From Devosia sp. (GTDB lineage Bacteria > Pseudomonadota > Alphaproteobacteria > Rhizobiales > Devosiaceae), in assembly GCA_028290685.1 (NCBI GenBank), contig JAQGJI010000107.1, forward strand, positions 1 to 22,381: DNA of 22,381 bases. Direction: 5' to 3'. Positions 1 to 6,013 of the stretch are shown here, in pieces. Positions within the stretch are counted from its first letter, which is position 1, and the number at the start of each line of letters is the position of its first letter. The notes below the pieces were generated by a model. The model made no database searches and was not told where the DNA came from. It worked only from the letters and a program-made list of their open reading frames with translations. The position numbers were made by a program, and so were the translations under genes.

Positions 1-91
1 CCTTGCCTCGCTCGCTCTCTTTGGCGAGCAGGTCGAGATACGGGAAGAACTCCTTCAGGTGAGGGTTCTGATCGCGGAAGTCATCGGACAT
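1..91 (-). CDS. 5' end of an unidentified gene, possibly MtlR-family (partial)
   Basis: An ATG on the minus strand at 91 opens 30 codons that run off the left edge, so only the N-terminus is visible. It begins MSDDFRDQNPHLKEFFPYL and continues with a Lys-Glu-Ser-Glu-Arg-Gly stretch. The pattern of NPHLKEF followed by a leucine-rich helix and ESERG resembles from memory proteins annotated as MtlR (mannitol repressor)-like, but thirty residues cannot settle this. The 100 bases upstream are AT-richer than the rest of the window and would hold its promoter. If the tRNA remnant at 235-280 marks the right end of an integrated element, this gene would be the last gene of that element. Confidence 0.4.
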   Translation of the reverse strand, partial: MSDDFRDQNPHLKEFFPYLDLLAKESERGK

Positions 92-149
92 TTTTCTCTC
101 ACTTTTCTCTCCCTAATTGCGTGATTATAGGCGAGAAACCATTAGGAGG

Positions 150-161
150 TATGAAGAGGGT
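150..161 (+). repeat. 12-bp direct repeat, copy 1
   Basis: The 12-mer TATGAAGAGGGT occurs here and again, identically, at 214-225. The starts are 64 bp apart, about six helical turns. Both copies lie just left of the tRNA 3' remnant, where arm-type recombinase or excisionase sites would be expected if this is an att region. That role is inference; the repeat itself is seen directly. Confidence 0.5.
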
Positions 162-181
162 AGACCTCTGAAACTGCTGAG

Positions 182-203
182 AAAAACCCGCCTGATAAGG
201 CGG
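182..203 (-). terminator. Intrinsic terminator, minus strand
   Basis: Read on the minus strand, a 6-bp stem CCGCCT/AGGCGG with a four-base loop is followed by G and five T residues. It is placed to end leftward transcription from phnN, whose stop codon is at 313. It lies on the far side of the tRNA remnant, so it may have arrived with the putative element. Confidence 0.55.
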
Positions 204-213
204 CATGAGAAGC

Positions 214-225
214 TATGAAGAGGGT
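214..225 (+). repeat. 12-bp direct repeat, copy 2
   Basis: Second exact copy of TATGAAGAGGGT (first copy 150-161). It ends 9 bp before the start of the tRNA-Gly 3' remnant. Confidence 0.5.
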
Positions 226-234
226 GCCAAATAC

Positions 235-280
235 GCTTCCCAAGCTTACGACGAGGGTTCGATTCCCTTCACCCGCTCCA
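235..280 (+). other. 3' half of tRNA-Gly(CCC), att-like remnant
   Basis: The segment runs from the anticodon stem to CCA. It has anticodon loop TTCCCAA (anticodon CCC), variable loop CGAC, T stem GAGGG/CCCTT around loop TTCGATT, the 3' acceptor strand CACCCGC, discriminator T and encoded CCA. The matching 5' half is absent: no GCGGGTG acceptor strand or D arm precedes it, and only the inner part of the anticodon stem pairs. Such a fragment, cut in the anticodon loop region, is the usual footprint of a tyrosine-recombinase element integrated into a tRNA gene. By orientation, the intact tRNA and the element should lie to the left, outside this window. A decayed tRNA gene is the alternative. Confidence 0.7.
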
Positions 281-312
281 ATTCCCTGTCCAGCCTCGCC
301 GCAACCGGCGCT

Positions 313-876
313 TTAGGCGCGTTCGGCAAGCCGGGCGGCATCTTCGAGCAGCCTGACGAACACCAATCCTGCGGTCTCCAGCGCGCCGGAATTGTCGATC
401 ACGATTGTGCTTTGCGGCAGGCGATCGGCCACGCTGCGTTGCAGCCGCCGCTCGATCGAGTCCGCCGTTTCGCGCCCGCGCGCGGCCAGCCGCTGCGCAA
501 TGACCTGGCGTGCGGCCGTTACGGACACCACAAGGGCCTGCGGGTATTTTTCCAGCACGGCCGGGATCACCCCCCGCGATAGATTGGCCACCACCAGACG
601 CCCTGCCGCCAAATCCTGTTCCAGGGAAGCCGGCAAGCCATAGCGCAAGCCATGAGCCTGCCAACTCAGCGCGAACGCCCCGTTCTGCTCGGCCCTGGCG
701 AATGCCTCGGGGTCCATGCTGTCATGGTCTTCCGTGCCGCCATCAGCGTCGCGAGTTACCACGCGGCGCACGAAGACCACCCGTTCCACGGCTTCCAGAT
801 GCCCTCGCGCAAAGCCGATCAAGCTGTCCTTGCCAACCCCGCTGGGGCCCACAACGGCCACAAAAATGCCGCTCAT
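313..876 (-). CDS. phnN: Ribose 1,5-bisphosphate phosphokinase PhnN
   Basis: This 187-residue protein has a P-loop GPSGVGKDS at residues 10-18 and the guanylate-kinase-like layout of PhnN (family length about 185). PhnN phosphorylates ribose 1,5-bisphosphate to PRPP, the last step in recovering the ribose moiety after C-P lyase breakdown of phosphonates. The ATG at 876 has no Shine-Dalgarno: a GC-rich hairpin (881-898) lies directly upstream. The stop codon of a 14-codon upstream ORF overlaps the start as ATGA, which suggests translational coupling. The gene is divergent from phnM, its pathway partner, and no C-P lyase core genes are in the window. It reads as complete. Confidence 0.88.
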   Translation of the reverse strand: MSGIFVAVVGPSGVGKDSLIGFARGHLEAVERVVFVRRVVTRDADGGTEDHDSMDPEAFARAEQNGAFALSWQAHGLRYGLPASLEQDLAAGRLVVANLSRGVIPAVLEKYPQALVVSVTAARQVIAQRLAARGRETADSIERRLQRSVADRLPQSTIVIDNSGALETAGLVFVRLLEDAARLAERA

Positions 877-917
877 AGGGGGCGGCGCCCCGGCCGCCAG
901 AACCGCGCAATAATCAT
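873..917 (-). CDS. Possible 14-codon leader peptide coupled to phnN
   Basis: On the minus strand, an ATG at 917 opens MIIARFWRPGRRPL. Its TGA overlaps the phnN ATG as ATGA. An AAGGG lies about 8 nt upstream of this ATG, whereas phnN lacks a ribosome binding site. A 6-bp GGCGGC/GCCGCC hairpin covers the end of the leader and the phnN initiation region, and a translating ribosome could open it. No homology is known to me; this is a structural inference, and a chance overlap is possible. Confidence 0.3.
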   Translation of the reverse strand: MIIARFWRPGRRPL

Positions 918-1264
918 TTCAATGCCCTTGGACAAATCTCTCCCCCAATACTGTCCATACGCAAAAATGCCAATCGCATCGTCAGCAAAGCATGACCGTG
1001 AACAAAAAACCAGTTTCGGGCGAACCGGTCTGAACCAGGGGGCAGCCAAGATCATTCCTGCCCAGCACCCGCTGCGGCTGGTGCGGCAACGCCCCTGCCC
1101 GACGCCGAAGCCCTCCCCGCCCCGATGCGCCGGCTGCGCGACCACGACGCCCGGTGTTGCCATTATCGGCGTTTTCCACCATCCCGGTGAGGTAACCGGA
1201 CCGACCGATCGCAAAATCCATTTGGCTAGCGGCATTGGCGGCGATCAAAACGAGAAAGAACCGC
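877..1264. other. Divergent phnN/phnM intergenic region
   Basis: This stretch of 388 bases separates the divergent starts of phnN and phnM and must hold both promoters. The part from about 905 to 1020 is AT-richer than the surroundings. I could not identify a convincing -35/-10 pair, a Pho box or a PhnF-type operator. Open frames across it read as low-complexity GC-rich shadows, apart from the short possible leader peptide at 873-917. Confidence 0.5.
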
Positions 1265-2449
1265 ATGTGGCTCTCTGATTTCCATATTGTCCTGCCCGAT
1301 CGCGTGATCGAGCACGGCGCCTTGCGCATCGCTGGCGGCCTGATCGCCGAATTGAGCGAAACCCCGGTTGCACACGCCGACGTCGTGGGTAACGGGCTCC
1401 TGTTGATGCCCGGCCTGATCGACATGCACGGCGACATGATCGAGCGCGAAATCGAGCCGCGCCCCGGTGTGCGCATGCCGATGGAACTGGGCCTGCGCGA
1501 CCTGGACCGGCGTCTCGCAACAGCCGGCATCACCACCGCCTACGCCGCCCTCTCGTTCAGCCCCGGCTCCACCTACGGGCACATGCGCTCCCCCGATGTC
1601 ACCAGGGAAATGATCCGCGCTGTACGCGCCTGCCGCGATATTTTGCTTGTCGACCACCGCGTTCATGCCCGGTTCGAAGTGACCTTTCCCGCCGCGCTGT
1701 CCGTGGTCAAGGAATTGATCGCCGAAGGCGCGGTGGATCTGGTTTCGCTTTGTGACCACACCCCCGGCCAGGGGCAATACCGCGATCTCGATTTGCAGGC
1801 GGCCAATCTGGCCAAATCCAAGGGCATCAGCCTGGAGCAGGCCGCAAAGGTCCTGCAGGAGCGCATCCGCGAACGCCAGGAAACCGGCGGCGATCTGACG
1901 GTCACCTTGCGCGCCATAGCCCAGTATTGCGCCCTGCACGGCGTTCCAGTCGCCAGCCATGACGACGACACCGCCCAAAAAGTGGCTCTGATGCAGGGGC
2001 TTGGCGCCAATATCAGCGAGTTTCCGGTTACCGCGGAGGCAGCCCGCGCCGCAAGGGCGCGGGGCATGGTCAACGCCATGGGTGCTCCCAACGCGCTGCG
2101 CGGCAAATCCTATTCGGGCAATCTGTCTGCGCGCGAAGCCCATGGCCTGGGCCTGCTCGACTTGCTCGCCGCCGATTATCATCCATCCGCCATGCTGCCG
2201 GCCATTCTGGTGCTGGCCGCCACCGACCCCCGGGGCCTGCCAGGCGCCACCCGGCTGGCCACCATCAATCCGGCGCGGGCACTGGGCCTTGCGGATCGGG
2301 GCGACATTCGCGTCGGGCAGCGGGCCGACCTGCTGATCGCCGATGACCGCGGCGTTGGTCATGTGCGCGCCACCTATTGTTCGGGCAAGCTCATCTATTC
2401 GGATGGAAGCATCGGAGCCATCACCGCTGCGCACATCATGAACATGTAG
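1265..2449 (+). CDS. phnM: Alpha-D-ribose 1-methylphosphonate 5-triphosphate diphosphatase PhnM
   Basis: This 394-residue amidohydrolase-superfamily enzyme removes pyrophosphate from ribose 1-methylphosphonate 5-triphosphate, giving the 5-phosphate substrate of C-P lyase. Metal-site and family motifs are visible: DMHGDMIE at residues 53-60, DHRVHARFE at 130-138, DHTPGQGQY at 164-172, SHDDD at 231-235, EFP at 252-254 and GAPNALRGKSYSGN at 273-286. The ATG at 1265 is preferred because GAGAAAG lies 7-8 nt upstream; an upstream TTG at 1235 would add ten residues without support. The gene is divergent from phnN and converges on the small PRC-barrel operon. Length fits the family (about 380). Confidence 0.92.
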   Translation: MWLSDFHIVLPDRVIEHGALRIAGGLIAELSETPVAHADVVGNGLLLMPGLIDMHGDMIEREIEPRPGVRMPMELGLRDLDRRLATAGITTAYAALSFSPGSTYGHMRSPDVTREMIRAVRACRDILLVDHRVHARFEVTFPAALSVVKELIAEGAVDLVSLCDHTPGQGQYRDLDLQAANLAKSKGISLEQAAKVLQERIRERQETGGDLTVTLRAIAQYCALHGVPVASHDDDTAQKVALMQGLGANISEFPVTAEAARAARARGMVNAMGAPNALRGKSYSGNLSAREAHGLGLLDLLAADYHPSAMLPAILVLAATDPRGLPGATRLATINPARALGLADRGDIRVGQRADLLIADDRGVGHVRATYCSGKLIYSDGSIGAITAAHIMNM

Positions 2450-2466
2450 CCCCTATGCCCTAGGCT

Positions 2467-2494
2467 GCGATCGGGCCGCACAAGGCTCGATCGT
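2467..2494. terminator. Strong hairpin downstream of phnM
   Basis: A 10-bp stem (CGATCGGGCC with GGCTCGATCG, one G-T pair) around the loop GCACAA lies 18 bases after the phnM stop. No T tract follows on either strand, so it is either a weak or factor-dependent terminator or part of a REP-like element. It shares GGCTCGATCG and a downstream GGGACA-GCC core with the repeat at 7080-7139. Confidence 0.4.
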
Positions 2495-2668
2495 CGCTGG
2501 CAAACGGGGGACATGCCCCGAGCTGCGGACGGCGCGAACGCCTTGGCGGCACGATGCTGCTCGACACCCCCCCGCTCGCCCTCTCCCCGCCAGATGCTCG
2601 GGTGCCGGCACGCTCGGGCGCTGGCCGGTTGACGCTGCCAGGGCCTCAACAACGGCCGCACGCCAGAG

Positions 2669-2824
2669 CTAATTCACCGGCTGATCGTTGGACTTGCCCT
2701 TGGGGTTATTAACCGGGCGGCCCATGTCATCGATATTGTCGTCCTGCTGCTGGCCGGGCTGGGCTTGGGTCGGCTTGCTGTCGGCGGGCTTGTCGGATGC
2801 GGGCTTCTTGCCGGATGGGGACAT
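2669..2824 (-). CDS. Small disordered hydrophilic protein (51 aa)
   Basis: A 51-residue protein begins MSPSGKKPASDK and is rich in Pro, Gln, Asp, Lys and Asn, with no hydrophobic core: it looks intrinsically disordered, and I do not recognise a family. The acidic segment QQQDDNIDDMGRPVNN is the most distinctive part. The ATG at 2824 is chosen because AGGAAAGG lies 8 nt upstream; an in-frame ATG at 2830 sits too close to that site. It is the second gene of a leftward pair, 77 bases after the PRC-barrel gene, and is probably transcribed from the EcfG-type promoter at 3229-3253. That suggests a stress-related role, by inference only. Confidence 0.6.
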   Translation of the reverse strand: MSPSGKKPASDKPADSKPTQAQPGQQQDDNIDDMGRPVNNPKGKSNDQPVN

Positions 2825-2868
2825 GGTCATCGCCTTTCCTGTTGGATCGATTTGTTCGGCACGGGCGG

Positions 2869-2886
2869 GCCTTGCGCGGGCAAGGC
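2869..2886 (-). other. Intergenic hairpin between the two small leftward genes
   Basis: A 7-bp perfect inverted repeat GCCTTGC/GCAAGGC with a four-base loop lies 16 bases downstream of the PRC-barrel stop codon (2902). No T tract follows, so it may stabilise or partly terminate the upstream message rather than act as a full terminator. Confidence 0.35.
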
Positions 2887-2901
2887 GCCGCTTGGGGAAA
2901 T

Positions 2902-3198
2902 TCAGTGATGATGCGCGGGCATGTTGTGCAGCTGGTCCTTGGTCCAGCTGGTGACCGCATGCACGCTGCCGCCCTGGTCGCGCATGAATTCCAGATGCTG
3001 CAGCGGCACCGCGACCGGCTTGCTGCCCAACCCCAAAAACCCGCCGACATCGATAACCACCTGCATGGCAGCACCGCTCCCGTGCAGGTGCGAGACCGTG
3101 CCAACCTTGTGGTCGTCGGCACCATAAATTGTGGCGCCTTCCAGGATAGCAGGCGTCAGCTCGGTCGTGGCGAGCCGTGTATGTGCGGAATGGTCCAT
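2902..3198 (-). CDS. PRC-barrel domain protein (98 aa)
   Basis: A 98-residue protein whose central part, from about residue 15 to 75, matches the PRC-barrel pattern: ATIYGADDHKVGTVSHLH, a following beta strand VVIDVGGFLGLGSK, then PVAVPLQHLEF. It ends in a His-rich tail (PAHHH). PRC-barrel proteins occur as RNA-processing or photosynthetic-centre subunits and as small stand-alone stress proteins in alphaproteobacteria; the stand-alone form fits here. The start is supported by AGGAG about 8 nt upstream of the ATG at 3198. An EcfG-type promoter ends about 30 bases upstream, so general-stress-response control is likely. It is followed by the 51-aa disordered protein gene on the same strand. Confidence 0.75.
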   Translation of the reverse strand: MDHSAHTRLATTELTPAILEGATIYGADDHKVGTVSHLHGSGAAMQVVIDVGGFLGLGSKPVAVPLQHLEFMRDQGGSVHAVTSWTKDQLHNMPAHHH

Positions 3199-3228
3199 GA
3201 TTGTGCTCCTGATTGGCCGTCATGGCTT

Positions 3229-3253
3229 AACCGGTCAGCCCCCGTTCTGTTCC
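3229..3253 (-). promoter_or_regulatory. Candidate EcfG-type (general stress sigma) promoter for the PRC operon
   Basis: On the minus strand GGAAC (3253-3249) is followed after 17 nt by GTT (3231-3229). This matches the alphaproteobacterial EcfG consensus GGAAC-N16/17-cGTT, except for G instead of C before GTT. A transcript would start near 3221, about 23 nt before the ATG at 3198, leaving room for the AGGAG site. Confidence 0.65.
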
Positions 3254-3319
3254 CGGCTCAATGGCGGCCGGGCGCTGCATTGGACTGGACAAAACCGGCC
3301 GGGCAATGCTCAAACAAAG

Positions 3320-3333
3320 GGAACCATGGTTCC
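3320..3333. promoter_or_regulatory. 14-bp perfect palindrome over a start codon
   Basis: GGAACCATGGTTCC is a perfect palindrome with the candidate ATG of the next gene at its centre. It extends as an imperfect A/T-flanked dyad from 3316 to 3337. It could be an operator, or it may be chance; its half-sites happen to be the EcfG -35 motif, but neither strand has a good -10 at the right distance. Confidence 0.3.
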
Positions 3334-3559
3334 TTTTCGGGCTTGTGCTTCCATGCAGTTCAAGGTGACGGCATCACGCTATGACCCGGTTGCGCAACGG
3401 CTGCACTTCACCGCATCCGGGGAACGCCTGGGCACGCGGTTTACCATTGCCTCCCATGTACGTTGCCTTCGCGACCCGGGCACACCGGACCGGGTGCATT
3501 TGGTGGCACTGGTTGCCCTGACCGATATTTTCAAGCGCCCGTCGGCCTCGGGACGGTAA
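3326..3559 (+). CDS. Hypothetical protein (77 aa)
   Basis: A 77-codon gene starts at an ATG preceded by AAAGGGAACC. An in-frame ATG at 3353 would give 68 residues (MQFKVTASRYDP and on). The protein is compact and beta-strand-like: SRYDPVAQRLHF, then GERLGTRFTI, then a hydrophobic helix VHLVALVALTDIFKR. It has no signal peptide or membrane segment. The SRYD-x-HF pattern faintly recalls DUF1488, but I would not assign it. The strongest support that it is expressed is an intrinsic terminator on the same strand 28 bases after its stop. It is divergent from the PRC-barrel gene. Function unknown. Confidence 0.55.
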   Translation: MVPFRACASMQFKVTASRYDPVAQRLHFTASGERLGTRFTIASHVRCLRDPGTPDRVHLVALVALTDIFKRPSASGR

Positions 3560-3586
3560 GCCAGCACAAACAGCTTTAACTTTGCT

Positions 3587-3613
3587 GCCGCGCCGGACAT
3601 TCGCGGCTTTTTT
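3587..3613 (+). terminator. Intrinsic terminator after the 77-aa gene
   Basis: The stem GCCGCG/CGCGGC with a 9-nt loop is followed directly by six T residues. It lies 28 bases after the stop at 3559 and just before the EcfG-type promoter of the next gene, so it separates two transcription units. Confidence 0.75.
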
Positions 3614-3624
3614 GTGGTGCGGCG

Positions 3625-3649
3625 GGAACGCACAGAGTCTGGCGGCGTT
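3625..3649 (+). promoter_or_regulatory. EcfG-type (general stress sigma) promoter
   Basis: GGAAC (3625-3629), 16 nt, then CGTT (3646-3649) is a full match to the alphaproteobacterial EcfG/RpoE2/SigT consensus. Predicted start is near 3657, with a strong AAGGAGG site and the ATG at 3672 right after it. Confidence 0.75.
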
Positions 3650-3671
3650 GATCTTCCACAAGGAGGCGCCC

Positions 3672-3830
3672 ATGCTGACGATACGCAAAAAGCAGAAAAT
3701 GTGGAATTTGGCAAAGCTGGCAGCCATCGTGACTTTCGGAGCGCTGGTTTTCACGCCCAAGGACATCGACCTTTCCGCTGTCACCAGCTTCAATCCCCTC
3801 GTGACCCAGGCGCAGGCCTCGGGCCTTTAA
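3672..3830 (+). CDS. Small hydrophobic or exported protein (52 aa)
   Basis: A 52-residue protein with a positively charged N-terminus (MLTIRKKQKMWNL) followed by a hydrophobic stretch, LAKLAAIVTFGALVF (residues about 13-27). This is either a membrane anchor or a signal sequence. The rest is short and polar, ending in TQAQASGL. The ribosome binding site AAGGAGG at 5 nt spacing is the strongest in the region. It sits directly behind a consensus EcfG-type promoter and upstream of the sensor kinase operon. The family is not recognised. A small membrane-associated stress protein is the best inference. Confidence 0.65.
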   Translation: MLTIRKKQKMWNLAKLAAIVTFGALVFTPKDIDLSAVTSFNPLVTQAQASGL

Positions 3831-3896
3831 GGCGGAGTTGAAACGCAGCGCCCGCGAGGCGACGAACGTTGCTGCGGTCCAAATACCAATGAACAA

Positions 3897-3932
3897 CGAC
3901 CGCTTTGCAGCTCTTGAGTGGCAAAGCGGTTG
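3897..3932. other. Long inverted repeat upstream of the sensor kinase
   Basis: A perfect 10-bp inverted repeat ACCGCTTTGC/GCAAAGCGGT with a 12-base loop extends by two further pairs (one G-T). No T run follows. It could end the small-gene transcript with Rho or be a leader structure of the kinase operon. A GTG that could open the kinase frame (3918) lies inside its loop. Confidence 0.45.
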
Positions 3933-4061
3933 CTGCAGGCACGCTGTTTAGCGCAGCGCCCAATGCGATTTGCGCGGTCGCACGTGCTTGCCGAACCGAG
4001 TTTTCCCCTTGCTGATCTGCAGATTTTGCGCGATGTCACAGCGGACACGAGGGATCTCCGC

Positions 4062-5555
4062 TTGCCATTTTCCAGCACTGAATTCGTGCGCTCGACAGTA
4101 TTACTCCTGCTCGTGGGCCTTCTAGCGCTTGTTGCGATTGTCGGCACCACGATCTGGCTTGTTGAACAGAACCAGATCTTTTCCGAACAAACGACCGAAG
4201 CACGCCGGGCACGGGCTGTGTCGGTTGAGTTGCGCACCGCCTTGCAGGACGCGGAAACCTCGCAGCGCGGTTATCTGCTGACAATGGAAGAGCGCTATCT
4301 GGAGAGCTACAACCAGACTGTTCCCCTTATTCCGGCCATGGTGGAAACCCTTGCCGAAGTGCTCAAGCCCTATTCCAATGCCGATGCTGCCGTCGCAGGC
4401 ATGCGCGCCAGTGTCGCCGCCAAGCTCGACGAGCTTGCGCGCACGATTGATTTGTCCAGGCAGGGCCGACGCGAGGAGGCCCTGGCGATTGTTCGCACCA
4501 ACGAGGGCAAGGTATCGATGGACGAAGCCCGTACCCTGTTTGACGCGATCATCGAGGCTGCCGACGCCCGCACGGCCGAGGGCGTGCAAAACCAGCGCAG
4601 CGGCACGATGGCGCTGCGCTGGGTGACCATTGTCGGGGCCTTTGTTATCTTTGCGGTGGTTGGCGGCTCGGCTTGGGCGGTGCTGCAATATATGCGCGAA
4701 CTCGCGGCCGCGCGGCAGCAGATCGAGATAGCCAATGCCAACCTCGAGACCCGGGTGCGTGAGCGCACGTCTGACCTGGGCCGCGCCAACGAAGAAATTC
4801 AGCGCTTCGCCTACATCGTGACCCATGACTTGCGCGCGCCGCTGGTCAATATCATGGGCTTGACCAGTGAACTCGAAACCAGCGTTGCTCTGCTGTCGGA
4901 CTATATAGCCAAGGCGCCCGAAATCGATGATGCGGCCCTGGCCGAAGCACGCCGGGCGGCCAACGAGGATCTGCCCGAGGCGATTGGCTTCATTCGTGCT
5001 GCCACCAGGAAAATGGATGGCCTGATCAACGCTATTCTGAAGATTTCCCGCGAAGGGCGTCGCCAGCTCAAGCCCGAAACCATCAAGTTGGCCGAACTCA
5101 TCGAATCCACCGCCAATGCGGTCCATCATCAGGTAGCCGACAGCGGGGGCGCGGTCAGCATCGATGTACAGGTGCCCAAGCTGGTGTCCGACAAGCTCTC
5201 GCTCGAGCAGGTGCTGGGCAATCTGCTCGACAATGCGATAAAGTACCGGCACCCCGAACGGCCTGTGCAAATCGCCGTCCGCACCCGGCAGGTCGCCGGC
5301 AATCAGGTGGAGATCGCCGTCGAGGACAATGGCCGCGGCATCGCCGAGACCGACCATGAGCGCGTCTTCGAGCTCTTCCGCCGCTCCGGCGCGCAAAGCC
5401 AGGCCGGGGAAGGCATCGGCCTTGCTCACGTCCGCACCATGGCTCGAAGCCTGGGCGGAGACGTGACGCTGCGCTCCAAACTGGGCGTTGGCACCACATT
5501 CACCATCACCCTTCCGCGCGATCTGCGCAGCCATCTCGGGAGCCAAACCGCATGA
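4062..5555 (+). CDS. CHASE3-type membrane sensor histidine kinase
   Basis: From a TTG at 4062 the protein has 497 residues: transmembrane helix about 11-35, a periplasmic helical region 36-183 with the CHASE3-like pattern (ALQDAETSQRGYLLT), a second helix 186-208, coiled coil 209-245, then HisKA with VTHDLRAPL (His255) and HATPase with NLLDNAIKYRHP, DNGRGI and GEGIGLAHV. TTG is chosen because GAGGGA lies 7 nt upstream and the protein then starts just before the first helix. The frame stays open to a GTG at 3918 with an ATG at 3963, but neither has a good ribosome binding site and the added residues look non-coding. Its stop overlaps the response regulator start (ATGA). The external signal is unknown. 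Confidence 0.82.
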   Translation: MPFSSTEFVRSTVLLLLVGLLALVAIVGTTIWLVEQNQIFSEQTTEARRARAVSVELRTALQDAETSQRGYLLTMEERYLESYNQTVPLIPAMVETLAEVLKPYSNADAAVAGMRASVAAKLDELARTIDLSRQGRREEALAIVRTNEGKVSMDEARTLFDAIIEAADARTAEGVQNQRSGTMALRWVTIVGAFVIFAVVGGSAWAVLQYMRELAAARQQIEIANANLETRVRERTSDLGRANEEIQRFAYIVTHDLRAPLVNIMGLTSELETSVALLSDYIAKAPEIDDAALAEARRAANEDLPEAIGFIRAATRKMDGLINAILKISREGRRQLKPETIKLAELIESTANAVHHQVADSGGAVSIDVQVPKLVSDKLSLEQVLGNLLDNAIKYRHPERPVQIAVRTRQVAGNQVEIAVEDNGRGIAETDHERVFELFRRSGAQSQAGEGIGLAHVRTMARSLGGDVTLRSKLGVGTTFTITLPRDLRSHLGSQTA

Positions 5556-6010
5556 GCCCACCCACCAGCAATGACGGCAAGCCGGTCACCATCATCATGA
5601 TCGAGGACGATGAGGGCCATGCGCGCCTGATCGAGAAGAACATCCGCCGGGCCGGCGTAGGCAACCAGATCATTCCCTTCACCAACGGCACCGACGCCCT
5701 GGCCTTTCTGATGGGGCCGGATGGCTCGGGCGAGGCCAACAAGGGCCGCCAGTTGCTGGTGCTGCTCGATCTCAACCTGCCCGACATGACTGGCGTCGAC
5801 ATTCTGGAAAAGGTCAAGGGCAACGAGCACACCCGCCGCTCCCCGGTCGTGGTCCTGACCACCACTGATGACCAGCGCGAAATTCAGCGTTGCTATGACT
5901 TCGGTGCTAATGTCTATATCACCAAGCCGGTCGATTATGAGGGGTTCGCCAATGCGATCCGCCAGCTTGGCCTGTTTTTTTCGGTGATGCAGGTTCCGGA
6001 AACCGAATAA
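5552..6010 (+). CDS. Single-domain response regulator (CheY/Rcp1-like)
   Basis: This 152-residue protein is a lone receiver domain with acidic pocket Glu18-Asp19-Asp20, phosphoacceptor Asp73 (LLDLNLPD), Thr103-105 and Lys125 (TKPVD). The long loop before Asp73 (GPDGSGEANKGRQ) is typical of Rcp1-like regulators that partner bacteriophytochrome-type or CHASE3 kinases. There is no output domain, so it likely shuttles phosphate or binds another protein. Translation is coupled to the kinase gene through an ATGA overlap, which makes the upstream kinase its natural phosphodonor. The next gene starts 3 bases after its stop. Confidence 0.88.
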   Translation: MSPPTSNDGKPVTIIMIEDDEGHARLIEKNIRRAGVGNQIIPFTNGTDALAFLMGPDGSGEANKGRQLLVLLDLNLPDMTGVDILEKVKGNEHTRRSPVVVLTTTDDQREIQRCYDFGANVYITKPVDYEGFANAIRQLGLFFSVMQVPETE

Positions 6011-6013
6011 GTT

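Noticed and set aside
205..280. A complete, functional tRNA-Gly gene
   Set aside because: Only the 3' half folds. No 5' acceptor strand or D arm is found at any reasonable distance, and the anticodon stem has a central C-T mismatch.
652..1278. Rightward 208-codon open frame across phnN and the intergenic region
   Set aside because: It is antisense to phnN for a third of its length and reads as low-complexity Pro/Arg/His sequence with no family resemblance.
1226..2434. Leftward 402-codon open frame opposite phnM
   Set aside because: It mirrors phnM codon for codon; long antisense frames are normal in GC-rich DNA, and the protein has no recognisable motifs.
3374..3793. Leftward 139-codon open frame over the two small rightward genes
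   Set aside because: The rightward genes have ribosome binding sites, a promoter and a terminator in the correct order; the leftward frame has none of these.
4122..5561. Leftward 479-codon open frame opposite the sensor kinase
   Set aside because: A shadow of the kinase gene, which has all the catalytic motifs.
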